Shown: one piece after another, positions 1 to 9,116 of the stretch
How positions within the stretch are numbered: the stretch's first letter is position 1
Layout of the letters: each line of letters begins with the position of its first letter
DNA from: Methylophaga sp.
GTDB taxonomy: Bacteria > Pseudomonadota > Gammaproteobacteria > Nitrosococcales > Methylophagaceae
Reading direction: 5' to 3'
NCBI GenBank assembly: GCA_011053005.1
Contig: DRHW01000030.1
Location: 1-32,264 of the forward strand
DNA: 32,264 bases
Notes under the pieces: generated by a model
Database searches by the model: none
What the model was told of the DNA's origin: nothing
Seen by the model: only the letters and a program-made list of their open reading frames with translations
Made by a program: the position numbers and the translations under genes

Positions 1-2
1 AA

Positions 3-659
3 CTAACACTGGCTCTGGAGCTGCAATACGTTCTGGGTAAAACGCCGCTTCAGTCCGGTATTTTTATGATTCCCATCATGGCTGCGGCCGCTGTCGGTGG
101 CCCTATAGCTGGCTACTTATCGAATCGGTTCGGTGTGCGCCTGGTCTCCAGCATGTCGCTGGCAGTCGCAGCATTGGCACTGGCATTTTTAGCGCTGACT
201 GAACTGCAGACGCCTGGCTGGATTGTGCCAACGCTGTTGGGGCTCCTAGGGCTTACATTGAGCATCGGGATGACGTCTTCATCCATTGCCATTATGGGTT
301 CGGTAGACGCTGAAAAAGGTGGTGTTGCCGGGTCGCTGGAGGCGACAGCGTACGAGTTGGGTACTGGACTTGGGATCACATTCTTCGGTGTATTTATGTC
401 CAGTATGTTTATGCACACGGTTTCGTTTGCGCCTGAGCTTGCAGAGCCGCTGGCTGAACAAGCCGCACGGTCGATCAGTGACAGTTACATTGTTGCCCAG
501 GGGCTGAATGAACCTCTAGCAACTGCAGTGATTGACGCTGCCAGAGTCGCTTTTTCAGAAACCCACTCGACCTTGCTGATGACATCGGCAGCCCTGATTG
601 GGCTTTTGGCTTGCGTTATTCCCTTCATGCTGCGAACCAAAAAGTTCAGACTATATTGA
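3..659 (+). CDS. MFS efflux transporter, DHA2/SmvA-QacA type, C-terminal part (5' end off window)
   Basis: The reading frame is open from the first bases of the window, so only the C-terminal ~218 residues of a longer protein (family usually ~480-500 aa, 14 TM) are present. It is a proton-driven drug/cation exporter of the inner membrane. Visible are the segment LELQYVLGKTPLQSGIFMIP, typical of the middle of DHA2 proteins, then a loop with GYLSNRFGVRLV (the second copy of the MFS loop motif), and several hydrophobic helices. The end is followed by a strong shared terminator. The gene uses many CTG, GCC and GCG codons and is clearly richer in G+C than everything to its right, which suggests a different origin. 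Family assignment is firm; substrate is unknown. Confidence 0.85.
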   Translation, partial: LTLALELQYVLGKTPLQSGIFMIPIMAAAAVGGPIAGYLSNRFGVRLVSSMSLAVAALALAFLALTELQTPGWIVPTLLGLLGLTLSIGMTSSSIAIMGSVDAEKGGVAGSLEATAYELGTGLGITFFGVFMSSMFMHTVSFAPELAEPLAEQAARSISDSYIVAQGLNEPLATAVIDAARVAFSETHSTLLMTSAALIGLLACVIPFMLRTKKFRLY

Positions 660-786
660 AAATAAAATGGTACTAACTTGAGAAATCAATGATATAGGCA
701 AGCAACTAAAAGTAGGCATCAAATGTTGCTGGTGTATTCCTGTAATTAAGAAGTTATTTGAATAATATTTCGTGACCGCACCACAA

Positions 787-818
787 AAAAAACGCCCAAC
801 AAAAGTTGGGCGTTTTTT
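787..818. terminator. Bidirectional intrinsic terminator
   Basis: A perfect 14-bp stem (arms 787-800 and 805-818, core ACGCCCAAC/GTTGGGCGT) with an AAAA loop. It is flanked by an A-run on the left and a T-run on the right, so it can terminate both the rightward MFS gene and the leftward aldehyde dehydrogenase gene that converge here. Confidence 0.93.
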
Positions 819-846
819 ATTTATAAGCTAATAAAATAAACCGCAT

Positions 847-2229
847 TTAAGATGAACTAGCGATCATCACTGATTTAATATTAACAAACTCTTTTATACC
901 AAAGCCGCCATGTTCTCTACCATAACCGCTGTTTTTTACACCACCAAACGGTAAGTTGGGTTGTGCCAAACCATAGCCATTAATGTTGACCATTCCGGTA
1001 TTGAAGTGTTTAACAGCAAGTTCTATCGCGTGTTCTTCATTTTTAGAGAAGATACCGCCGCCTAAGCCATAACTTGAGTCATTGGCAATTCGCATTGCAT
1101 CTTCATCATCTTTTGCTTTTATAAGGGCTGCAACTGGGCCAAACAATTCGTCATCGTAGGCTGGCATATTTGGTTTTACATTTTCTAGTATTGAGGCGGG
1201 GTAAAAATAGCCTTTTCCTTCTGGGATTTCGCAACCACACACAACCGTCGCACCAGCAGCAATAGATTCAGTTACTTGCTCGTGTAATTTTTCACGCAAG
1301 TCTTTTCTCGCCAAAGGTCCTAAGTCTGTATCGTCAGATCTTGGATCACCTAATTTAAGTTGCATCATGGCTTGTTTAAAACCTTTCTTAAATGCTTCGT
1401 AATTTTTTTCTGTCACGATAAAGCGTTTTGCAGAAACACAGGTTTCGCCATTATTGATGACTCGTCCCATAACACACGCTTTAATAGCTGATGGAATATC
1501 TGCATCATCAAGTACCATGTATGCATCATTACTGCCTAATTCTAATACTGTCTTTTTGACGTATTTAGCCGCTTCTTGTGCCACCAATTTACCAACTTTG
1601 TCACTACCGGTAAAAGTAACGCCTTTGATGCCGTCATGACTAATCAACTTGCTGGCCGTTTCACCATCAATTAACAACGATTGATAAGCGTATTTTGGAA
1701 AGCCGGCTTCTTCATAAAGTGCTTGAATTTTTTGTGCCATGCCAAATACGTTCGATGCATGTTTCATCACTGTAGTATTACCAGCAACTAAGTTAGAGAT
1801 ACTGTATCTAATGACTTGATATAACGGGAAATTCCAAGGTTCAATACCTAAAATAACGCCAAGAGGCTGGTAGGTGACAAATGCTTTACCTTGGTCATAA
1901 TCACGCTTTTCATTGGCTAATGCTTTCTCTGCAATGCTCGCAGTGTATTTACAAATCGCAACACAATGAGCCACCTCTTGTTTAGCTTGAGATTGCACTT
2001 TACCCATCTCATCGATCATCAATTTTACTAGTTCATCTTCATTATCAGCGAGGACGTTTGCTAAGGAGTTTGCTAGTTCGGCACGTTCTGCAACTGTAAC
2101 GAGTTTCCATTTCTCGAAGCAGTGATCAGCATTTTGTACAGCTTCTTTAGCCTCATCATATGACATCAAGGTATATTCTTTTAATGTTTCCTCAGTGAAG
2201 GGATTGATAGTTTTTATTACTTTACTCAT
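847..2229 (-). CDS. NAD(P)-dependent succinate-semialdehyde dehydrogenase-like aldehyde dehydrogenase
   Basis: A 460-aa full-length aldehyde dehydrogenase of the YneI/Sad-GabD branch, predicted to oxidise succinate semialdehyde (or a similar short aldehyde) to the acid in the cytoplasm. The cofactor-domain motif GIEPWNFPLYQ is near residue 130 and the FTGSDKVG nucleotide loop near 205. The general base Glu is in LELGSNDA (E230) and the nucleophile Cys in NNGETCVSAKR (C264). The C-terminal LPFGGVKNSGYGRE signature is intact. The start codon has an AGGA-like site upstream. It stands alone, ending at the bidirectional terminator. Family is certain; the exact substrate is inferred from the closest subfamily and not proven. 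Confidence 0.9.
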   Translation of the reverse strand: MSKVIKTINPFTEETLKEYTLMSYDEAKEAVQNADHCFEKWKLVTVAERAELANSLANVLADNEDELVKLMIDEMGKVQSQAKQEVAHCVAICKYTASIAEKALANEKRDYDQGKAFVTYQPLGVILGIEPWNFPLYQVIRYSISNLVAGNTTVMKHASNVFGMAQKIQALYEEAGFPKYAYQSLLIDGETASKLISHDGIKGVTFTGSDKVGKLVAQEAAKYVKKTVLELGSNDAYMVLDDADIPSAIKACVMGRVINNGETCVSAKRFIVTEKNYEAFKKGFKQAMMQLKLGDPRSDDTDLGPLARKDLREKLHEQVTESIAAGATVVCGCEIPEGKGYFYPASILENVKPNMPAYDDELFGPVAALIKAKDDEDAMRIANDSSYGLGGGIFSKNEEHAIELAVKHFNTGMVNINGYGLAQPNLPFGGVKNSGYGREHGGFGIKEFVNIKSVMIASSS

Positions 2230-2370
2230 AAATTTGTCCTATCTTGTTATGGTTATTAATTGACACTTACAAAGTCAACGCCGTCTTTTAAGATGATTTA
2301 TCATCGCTTTACCATGACTCATTGAATGTGTAACTAAGCAAGTGAATAAATACGGTTTAATACGGATCTA

Positions 2371-3003
2371 CTAAAAGGTTTGAGCAATGCTGTCGTTACC
2401 ATTGAACAGCTCAACAATGCTGTTTTCTTTGACTGGATTTTTAACCCGATATAACACGGCTAAGGCGACATCTTCACGGGTAATAACCGCTTGGCTTTTA
2501 TCTTTAGGTCGCTCAGTGCTGAAATTGGCTTTCGATTTATCGTTAGTCAGTGTGCCGGGGCGAATAATGGTGTATTGCAAACCGCTGTTTATAAGATGCT
2601 CATCAGCCATATGTTTAGCTACTAAATAGGGCTGCATAGTTTCGGAGCCTTTTAAAGGTTCATCAGCGCCTATCGAACTAATCATAATAAAATGCTTAAC
2701 GTGATTAGACTTTGCGTAATCGGCGGCACGACATGCTGCCCACAAATCAATTAGTAAAGTTTTATCAGCACCCGTGCTAGCGCCTGATCCGGCTACAAAC
2801 ACAACATTTGAACACTGATCAAATGCGGCACTAAAGTCACTGTTTAAATCTTGCTCAAAGATAGTCAGATTTTCACTATTAATATCAGATAATTTTTGTT
2901 TATCTCGAACAAGTGCAACCACATGATGACCGTCATCCAACATCTGTTGGGTCAAGATTTTTCCAATTTGGCCGCTTGCACCAATAATTAATGTACGGTT
3001 CAT
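2371..3003 (-). CDS. NAD(P)-binding atypical SDR (NAD-dependent epimerase/dehydratase-like)
   Basis: A 210-aa single-domain protein with an N-terminal Rossmann motif GASGQIG (residues 8-14), matching the YhfK/NmrA-like atypical short-chain dehydrogenases (SDR_a5). It has the FIMISSIGAD strand with the conserved serine and the YTIIRPG segment typical of the group. A good GGAGGC ribosome site lies just before the ATG. It is 56 bp downstream of the MAPEG gene on the same strand and is probably co-transcribed with it. The reaction is unknown; members are often NADPH-dependent reductases or redox sensors of stress operons. Confidence 0.82.
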   Translation of the reverse strand: MNRTLIIGASGQIGKILTQQMLDDGHHVVALVRDKQKLSDINSENLTIFEQDLNSDFSAAFDQCSNVVFVAGSGASTGADKTLLIDLWAACRAADYAKSNHVKHFIMISSIGADEPLKGSETMQPYLVAKHMADEHLINSGLQYTIIRPGTLTNDKSKANFSTERPKDKSQAVITREDVALAVLYRVKNPVKENSIVELFNGNDSIAQTF

Positions 3004-3059
3004 TTTGCCTCCATCATATAAAAATATTTTTAAATCAAAGAATGATTTTTTGTTTAGTT

Positions 3060-3476
3060 TTAGATGATTCTGATGCCAATTAAGATCAACATGAATACAT
3101 TGGCTGCAAGACCGATCAAAAAGAAATAACTACGTGGACTTGGATTTTTCTCAGTCGCAATACCGTAATACAGAATCATATGTAAAATTCTTGCTACAAG
3201 GTAAACCCACACTGCAATAGCAAATAGAGCACCTTGATAATTAAGAATAAAGGCAAAAAGAACCGTACCGACAAACAGTAGGCTATTCTCTAACGTATTC
3301 TGAAAGGTGCGGTGAGATCTAAAGACAAAACTCTCGTGAGATAAATCACTACTAATCTTGCCGGGAACCGAATTCGGCTGATTAGCTTTACTAATGCTAG
3401 CGACACCCCATTGAATGAGTACCATTACTAAATATAGATAAAACGCCAAGTAAACCGTGTCGGCAAACTCAATCAT
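3060..3476 (-). CDS. MAPEG family membrane protein
   Basis: A 138-aa integral membrane protein with about four hydrophobic helices and the MAPEG segment RSHRTFQNTLEN (around residues 53-64) between helices 1 and 2. In the family this R/N/E-rich stretch belongs to the glutathione-binding region. Eukaryotic members are glutathione transferases or peroxidases; bacterial ones are mostly uncharacterised. It is first in a likely leftward two-gene unit with the NAD(P)-binding protein. AAAGGAGAAAAACAC precedes the ATG, a strong ribosome site. Confidence 0.85.
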   Translation of the reverse strand: MIEFADTVYLAFYLYLVMVLIQWGVASISKANQPNSVPGKISSDLSHESFVFRSHRTFQNTLENSLLFVGTVLFAFILNYQGALFAIAVWVYLVARILHMILYYGIATEKNPSPRSYFFLIGLAANVFMLILIGIRII

Positions 3477-4105
3477 GTGTTTTTCTCCTTTAAAATAGGG
3501 TTAGGGCTATGCTCGATTAATAATGTTTGAATCAATGATTTCGTTCAATCTGATTCGAAGATTAAGGGTGATTGCTTCATCCCATAACATGTCGATTAAT
3601 ATAGGCGGATCAGATTAAAGAATATGTCAGTCGAATCATAAAGCTTTGTAGTCTTTGTCTTGCAATAAAGTACTTAAATTTATTGAGACAAGATCAATCT
3701 GCAACCCTTTTTGAAAAAAATTAATCTTAATTAGATGTTTGATTGCCCAAAATTTCTCATTGGAAAGCCGATGAAAACAGGATTACAAAGGCAATAAGTT
3801 AATCAATTGAAGTGCAAGAAAATCATTTCAAGATATTGGTAAGTAACTCAAAGCTAGCATCAACTTTAGCAAGTATATTTTTTAGATTTAGCCATTATTT
3901 GTATAATTTAGGGTCGATAATTTGTTGTAATAGCTAGCCTAATCGGTCACTATTGCGTTCAAGAATTTCTTGCTGATAGATAATCGCTTTTGTTTTATCA
4001 TCATTTGGAGAGAAATTTTAGTCTGTATTTTATTTGTCTAGAAATTAAAGGGGATTTAATTTCTATTAACGATAACGTTATGAATAAACAAACAAGGAAG
4101 TAGTA
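3477..4105. other. 629-bp AT-rich intergenic region, no gene seen
   Basis: The stretch separates the divergent MAPEG and lipoprotein genes. I find no convincing short gene, RNA gene or terminator. It is AT-rich with several scattered GATTAA/GATTCGAA-like repeats but no clear dyad. Promoters for both flanking genes must lie here. The lipoprotein start at 4106 has a good AAGGA site. Confidence 0.5.
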
Positions 4106-4774
4106 ATGAACTTAAATAAATACCTAGTAGCAACTTTTCTTATATCGCTTACCGGTTGTATTGGCGGAACTCAACCAATCAATTTCAAAGCCAGTGATGC
4201 TATAACTAAAGCCAATTACAATCAAAACAAGAAAAATAATGGTGTGATCCTGCTAGATGTGAACTGGGGAAGAGTATGGAGCTGTGGTGGCTATGAAAAT
4301 GCTCAGTTAATTAGCTTAGCTTTCGATAAATTGCCTATTATTGACGCTTCTAATGAGGCTGTTCCAAATATCGTTCTTCAAAGTCCATCAAGAATCAATC
4401 CCGCTGAAAAATTTATGAATTATGCTTATTCAATTCCAGCTGGCGAATATGCCCTTAGTGCTTTCAGCATAAAAGCAGCTAGATCTGTTGCCGAAGTCGG
4501 TTTTTTTACAGCAGAACGAAACACGCTTTTTACAGCAGGCAAGCCGGTGGGTGGTACTTTTAGTGTGGCGGAGGGAGAAACGGTATTTTTAGGTAATTTC
4601 TATTTAGATTGCACTTATGAGCCAACTCTTTGGCGATATTACTCTAAAAGCAAACAGGCTTTTCAAGAACAGATTATCGAATACCAACATAGCTTTCCAT
4701 ATCTAGATCTCAGTGACGTTAAATTCAGACTATTCAAAACAAAAAACTTTGGTAATGACTATGAGCTTGAATAG
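4106..4774 (+). CDS. Putative lipoprotein of unknown function
   Basis: A 222-aa protein with a clear lipoprotein signal: MNLNK, a hydrophobic stretch and the lipobox LTGC (Cys17). It is therefore predicted to be lipidated and anchored in the inner or outer membrane facing the periplasm. The mature part contains YSIPAGEYALSAFSIKA and VGGTFSVAEGETVFLGNFY, which look like strands of a small beta-sandwich (PAGxY-type segments occur in many uncharacterised surface lipoproteins). A strong AAGGA site precedes the start. It is flanked by long gaps and looks monocistronic. I do not recognise the family. Confidence 0.75.
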   Translation: MNLNKYLVATFLISLTGCIGGTQPINFKASDAITKANYNQNKKNNGVILLDVNWGRVWSCGGYENAQLISLAFDKLPIIDASNEAVPNIVLQSPSRINPAEKFMNYAYSIPAGEYALSAFSIKAARSVAEVGFFTAERNTLFTAGKPVGGTFSVAEGETVFLGNFYLDCTYEPTLWRYYSKSKQAFQEQIIEYQHSFPYLDLSDVKFRLFKTKNFGNDYELE

Positions 4775-5024
4775 CTAAAGCTCGATCAATGAGATTGATT
4801 TATTTTAATCTGATTTTCAATAAATTCATGAAAACATTGAGTTCAGCTTCGATTAAAATTTAACTTAATTTTTAAGGACTCAATCCTAATGGGGAACAGT
4901 TAAAAATTATATTAATCACCATCACTTGCATAAAACAATCAAAACGATAACTCAACGTGCTTATTGAGCGTTAGACCTATATTGTCTACAATGACTGACT
5001 TTAAATCTACTTCAGGTCACTAAT

Positions 5025-5273
5025 ATGAACGACACTACATCGCTTCCCGTTTTACCCGATCGTCTTTCGATCGATCCAAAAAGCCCTCACCATATTGCAG
5101 AAATTTTTGAGCACAATATTGGCATAAGGGTGAATGGCAAAGAGCGGAACGATGTCGATGAATATTGCATTAGTGAAGGTTGGGTGAAGATTGCATCATT
5201 AAAGGCTGTCGATCGTCGTGGACAACCGCTTATGATGAAGATTAAAGGCACTATTGAAGCGTATTATCTTTAA
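5025..5273 (+). CDS. DUF3297 family small protein
   Basis: An 82-aa soluble protein matching the DUF3297 pattern: LPDRLSIDPKSPHH near the N-terminus, then GIRVNGKERNDVDEYCISEGW and a C-terminal GQPLMMKIKGTIEAYY. Family members are about this length and widespread in proteobacteria. Some are labelled glutathione peroxidase in databases without real support. An AGG sits 9 nt before the ATG. Function is unknown. Confidence 0.8.
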   Translation: MNDTTSLPVLPDRLSIDPKSPHHIAEIFEHNIGIRVNGKERNDVDEYCISEGWVKIASLKAVDRRGQPLMMKIKGTIEAYYL

Positions 5274-5283
5274 TCATATTTAA

Positions 5284-5380
5284 AAAGAGACAGGTTTATT
5301 TTTCGTATAACTGTAAACCGTAGAGACAATCGAAAAAGCTAAGAAAAACTACTCAGCGGTATTGATAAACCTGTTTCTTT
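5284..5380. repeat. Nested inverted repeat (possible small mobile repeat or structured RNA)
   Basis: The outer arms AAAGAGACAGGTTTAT (5284-5299) and ATAAACCTGTTTCTTT (5365-5380) are complementary at 15 of 16 positions. An inner pair TTTTTCG/CGAAAAA sits inside. The element occupies the gap between the DUF3297 and MscS-type genes. It could act as a terminator for DUF3297, or be a MITE-like repeat; copy number cannot be seen from one window. Confidence 0.5.
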
Positions 5381-5605
5381 CGTTAAAATTTAATATCGTG
5401 TTATTTATTAAGATTGTGAAATAAGTTATTGTTTAATATTTGTTTTATTGTGTCTTTTTAATGCTAAACTGCTCGTGTCACTATGTTCAGTACTACGCAT
5501 GTCGATCTGAATAGTCATCATGTCATAACATGACGAAATTGCTAACTTCACTATATAAATCCTAATCATGCTAGTCGATTCAACCTCAATAACAAGGCAA
5601 CAATA

Positions 5606-6910
5606 ATGGGAAGCTTGGATACTTTACGCAACGAGTTTAAACAGTTTTTACTAGCATTATTAGAAAGCTACGTGCCCGGTTTATCTAACCTATTGTTCGA
5701 TGGTTTTGTGTTGGTTTGGATTATTGCTTTCACCGTATTTTTGCATATCATTTTGCATGTTTTTATACGCCGCTCATTATTAAAACTAGCCAGTAAAACA
5801 GTAGGGAAATGGCCTCAAGCACTACTTGAAGGCAGACTTTTTCAACGAGTTTCCTTTGTGCTTCAGGGCATAGTGGTGCATTTTCAAGCGAGTCTTTGGC
5901 TTGATGAACCGTCATTTCTACTTCGTGTAATACAAGGCGCTGCCAGCCAGTGGATTTTGTTATTTGGCATGTTGGCTTTGTTTTCTGTACTCAACACATT
6001 CGAGCGATTGCTCAATGCACGTACTAATAAGATACGTTTTCCATTTCGCGGTTTGATTCAAACAATCAAACTCATTCTCAGTATATTGTTTGGCTTGTTG
6101 GCTATTTCTTTATTAATGGGTAAATCTCCCGTTATTTTGTTTAGTGGTTTAGGTGCATTATCGGCGATTTTATTATTAGTATTTAAAGACGCTATTCTGG
6201 GATTAGTGGCAGGAATTCAGCTTTCTGCTAACCAAATGTTGTCGGTTGGTGACTGGTTAGAAATGCCAAAATATGGGGCTGATGGTGATGTTATTGACAT
6301 TGCTTTAACCACGGTAAAGGTGCAGAACTGGGACAAAACGATCACTACGATACCGACTTATGCACTGATTTCGGATTCATTTAAAAATTGGCGTGGTATG
6401 TCGGATGCCGGTGGTAGACGAATTAAACGTAGTGTTTTGATTGAAACATCGAGCATTGGCTTTTTAGATGAAACACTTTATTTATACCTTAAAAAATCAG
6501 ATTTTTTGGGTAGTTACTTAGATGAAAAATCGGAAGCAATTAAACTCGCTAATGAAGAAAAAAAGATAGATATGTCGGTTCGGCTCAATGGTCGTCGATT
6601 AACCAACATTGGTACATTTAGAAATTACATGGTTTCCTACCTAAAATCGCATCCGTATATCCGTCAAGATATGACGCTTATTGTCCGCCAGATGGATTCC
6701 TCAAGTAATGGTGTTCCGATCGAGATCTATGCGTTTACTAACACAACAAGTTGGAATTTATACGAAGACATACAATCGGATATTTTTGATCATATCTTTG
6801 CTGTGTTACCTGAATTTGGCTTACGAATTCATGAAGCGCCCACCGGACATGATGTGAGGGGTTTGGTAGGTATGCAGCAAACAACAGAGAAACAACAAGT
6901 AGCAGAATAA
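5606..6910 (+). CDS. ybdG: MscS-superfamily mechanosensitive channel, YbdG/MscM type
   Basis: A 434-aa inner-membrane channel (E. coli YbdG is 415 aa). About five N-terminal hydrophobic helices are followed by the pore-lining region GALSAILLLVFKDAILGLVA and the beta domain AGIQLSANQMLSVGDWLEMP typical of MscS proteins. The C-terminal part ISDSFKNWRGMSDAGGRRIK is characteristic of the YbdG branch and not of short MscS. It should release solutes on membrane tension. AAGG precedes the ATG. The next gene is a potassium/proton-type antiporter, which fits a turgor-control theme, but each has its own leader region. Confidence 0.88.
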   Translation: MGSLDTLRNEFKQFLLALLESYVPGLSNLLFDGFVLVWIIAFTVFLHIILHVFIRRSLLKLASKTVGKWPQALLEGRLFQRVSFVLQGIVVHFQASLWLDEPSFLLRVIQGAASQWILLFGMLALFSVLNTFERLLNARTNKIRFPFRGLIQTIKLILSILFGLLAISLLMGKSPVILFSGLGALSAILLLVFKDAILGLVAGIQLSANQMLSVGDWLEMPKYGADGDVIDIALTTVKVQNWDKTITTIPTYALISDSFKNWRGMSDAGGRRIKRSVLIETSSIGFLDETLYLYLKKSDFLGSYLDEKSEAIKLANEEKKIDMSVRLNGRRLTNIGTFRNYMVSYLKSHPYIRQDMTLIVRQMDSSSNGVPIEIYAFTNTTSWNLYEDIQSDIFDHIFAVLPEFGLRIHEAPTGHDVRGLVGMQQTTEKQQVAE

Positions 6911-7040
6911 CCAATGAACCTTAGGTTTATGTTCAATGACATGTTGACTGATAAATAAACAGAAAAAGCGTCTTATTATGAAGGGATGCCAGCAAAATGA
7001 TTAGGCGTGTTTGACTCCCTTGAATTACTTAATCAGCAAG

Positions 7041-7057
7041 TACCTCATTTTGAGGTA
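7041..7057. promoter_or_regulatory. Short perfect dyad TACCTCA/TGAGGTA
   Basis: A seven-base perfect dyad with a TTT centre lies 75 bp before the antiporter start. No U-run follows, so it is more likely an operator than a terminator. No regulator is identified. Confidence 0.3.
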
Positions 7058-7131
7058 ATCTAGTGTATCTGGGAAATATGTTCTGAATTAATACGTTACT
7101 AAATAAGCCTTGCTAAGGAGCCAAAATCCTA

Positions 7132-8832
7132 ATGGAAAATCTTGCAGAAATTATCATACTTTTGGGCGTGGCTGTTGCAGTTGTAGTGTCGTGTTTACGT
7201 TTTCATATTCCGACGAGTCTTGGTTATCTATTTGTTGGTGTGATTGTCGGCCCGTATACTTTTGGACCTCATGTTCAAGTACCTGAGCTTAAATCATTGG
7301 CTGAGTTTGGCGTCGTTTTTTTATTATTTACGATTGGCCTCAACTTTTCATTGCCACAATTACATGCATTACGGCATCAAGTTTTTGGTTTTGGAACGGC
7401 GCAAGTTGTGTTCACAACTATTGTGGTCGGCCTCGTCGTATGGCTAGCGGGATTACCTATTGCAGCCGCGTTTGTGATTGGTGCCGTTTTTGCTCAATCA
7501 TCCACTACGATTATTGGTAGTCAATTAGCTGAGCAGGGTGAAGAGAACAGTCATCACGGTCGACTTGGACTTGCAATGTCGGTCTTTCAAGATGTTACAG
7601 CAGTACCATTTTTGGTTGTCATTCCTGTGTTAGGTATGGCGGCAGGTGCAGATATGTTAGCCGCTAATCTTGGCTTGGCAATTTTAAAAGCAATCGCAGC
7701 ATTTGCATTGGTCTTCTTTGCTGGCCGCTGGTTATTGCGTCCTCTTTTTCGCCTTGTCACCCAAAAACAATCTTCTGAAGCATTTACCTTAACGGTCTTA
7801 CTGGTGGCGCTACTTGCGGCTTGGTCTACCAATAGTCTTGGCTTATCTTTAGCTTTCGGTGCTTTTTTAGTTGGAATGATGCTCGGTGAGACAGAGTTTC
7901 GCCATCAGATGGAGTCAAGCATTCGTCCATTCCGTGATGTGTTGCTGGGTCTATTCTTTGTCGGTATCGGCATGTTATTTGATCCGGCAATCATTCCTTC
8001 AATATGGCTTTGGGCTTTACTTGGTGTATTACTTATCGTTGTTAGTAAAACACTGATCGTGGTCACGATGGTACGCAGAAGTGGCGTGGATATTCTATCT
8101 GCATGGCGTACTGGTTTATTGTTATCGGTTGGCGGAGAGTTTGGTTTTGCACTTGTTTTCATCGCATTAGATGCCAATGTGATTACGCCTGAAATAGGGC
8201 AGATAGCGATGACGTCCGTGCTTTTTTCGATGATCGCTGGTGCTTTTTTAATTCGTTTTAACGGTGTTATTGCAACGTGGCTGACAGGTTCAAAAGGTGA
8301 AGAAGATTTAGGCAATCCTGCTGAAGCCGCGTCGATGATGCAGCATGTTGTTATTGGTGGTTATGGTCGTGTTGGCCACGCGGTAGCAGTCTTATTGAGA
8401 TCAAGTGGTATTGCCAATGTTGCCTTTGACACGGATTCAAAGCGTGTGGCACAAGGGCGATCTGATGGAAACCCGGTATCGTATGGCGATATATCTGAAC
8501 CTGAATTGCAAACGACGATCAATATTGGCCAAGCCTCTTTAGTTATCATAACGATTAACAATACTACGATGGCATTGCGTGCCGTTACATCGATACGTCG
8601 TGCTTATCCACATGTACCGATTATCGCACGAGCACGGGATTTGAAAGCAAGTTCACAACTGATTGAAGCGGGCGCTGCTTTTGCCTATCCCGAAACATTG
8701 GAAGCCAGCTTGCGTTTAGGTGCAACAGCACTAGAAATGCTGCGTGTGCCAACCAATGATATCGATTCTGTCGTTCAAGATGTCAGGGATTGGAATTACA
8801 AATCTATCGATGAAGAACGGGCGGATAAGTAG
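7132..8832 (+). CDS. CPA2 family cation:proton antiporter with TrkA-N domain (YbaL/KefB-like)
   Basis: A 566-aa protein (E. coli YbaL is 558 aa). Residues 1 to ~385 form a Na+/H+ exchanger domain with about twelve helices, including LAEFGVVFLLFTIGLNFS and the functional stretch AQSSTTIIG. Residues ~400-515 form a TrkA-N nucleotide-binding domain opened by VVIGGYGRVGHAVA, which binds NAD(H)-type ligands and gates transport in related systems. A strong AAGGAG site precedes the ATG. Likely role is K+/H+ exchange in pH or osmotic homeostasis. It has no separate ancillary KefF/KefG neighbour, which favours the YbaL type. Confidence 0.9.
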   Translation: MENLAEIIILLGVAVAVVVSCLRFHIPTSLGYLFVGVIVGPYTFGPHVQVPELKSLAEFGVVFLLFTIGLNFSLPQLHALRHQVFGFGTAQVVFTTIVVGLVVWLAGLPIAAAFVIGAVFAQSSTTIIGSQLAEQGEENSHHGRLGLAMSVFQDVTAVPFLVVIPVLGMAAGADMLAANLGLAILKAIAAFALVFFAGRWLLRPLFRLVTQKQSSEAFTLTVLLVALLAAWSTNSLGLSLAFGAFLVGMMLGETEFRHQMESSIRPFRDVLLGLFFVGIGMLFDPAIIPSIWLWALLGVLLIVVSKTLIVVTMVRRSGVDILSAWRTGLLLSVGGEFGFALVFIALDANVITPEIGQIAMTSVLFSMIAGAFLIRFNGVIATWLTGSKGEEDLGNPAEAASMMQHVVIGGYGRVGHAVAVLLRSSGIANVAFDTDSKRVAQGRSDGNPVSYGDISEPELQTTINIGQASLVIITINNTTMALRAVTSIRRAYPHVPIIARARDLKASSQLIEAGAAFAYPETLEASLRLGATALEMLRVPTNDIDSVVQDVRDWNYKSIDEERADK

Positions 8833-9116
8833 TTAATGATTAGTCATATAAACCAAGCATGAAGTTTGAATGAAAATGTCATTATGTTTATTTGCGATTT
8901 TTGATCATTTTTTCAAAATCTAAATAAGTTTAGCCAATTAACATTAAAAAGTTGTACTCTAAAATGCGGTATAATTTGGCACTTTCTTATTTAAAATCAT
9001 TCGTTTTGTTCACGGTTTTTTGTAAATTTAATCAAAACAATGCGTCGAAGAATGGTCTTTAAATAACCATTAATTGACGACAATCTCTTATTCCTTTTTA
9101 AAATGACACTAAATAA

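Noticed and set aside
113-418. 101-codon leftward ORF inside the MFS gene
   Set aside because: Antisense shadow of a conserved transporter frame, aided by the high G+C of that segment.
3477-4105. Possible sRNA or small gene in the 629-bp gap
   Set aside because: No ORF with a ribosome site, no terminator hairpin with a T-run, and no tRNA-like fold were found by eye.
7905-8315. 136-codon leftward ORF inside the antiporter gene
   Set aside because: A shadow on the opposite strand of a well-supported conserved gene; its composition (Pro/Ser/Thr/Asn-rich) is typical of antisense frames.
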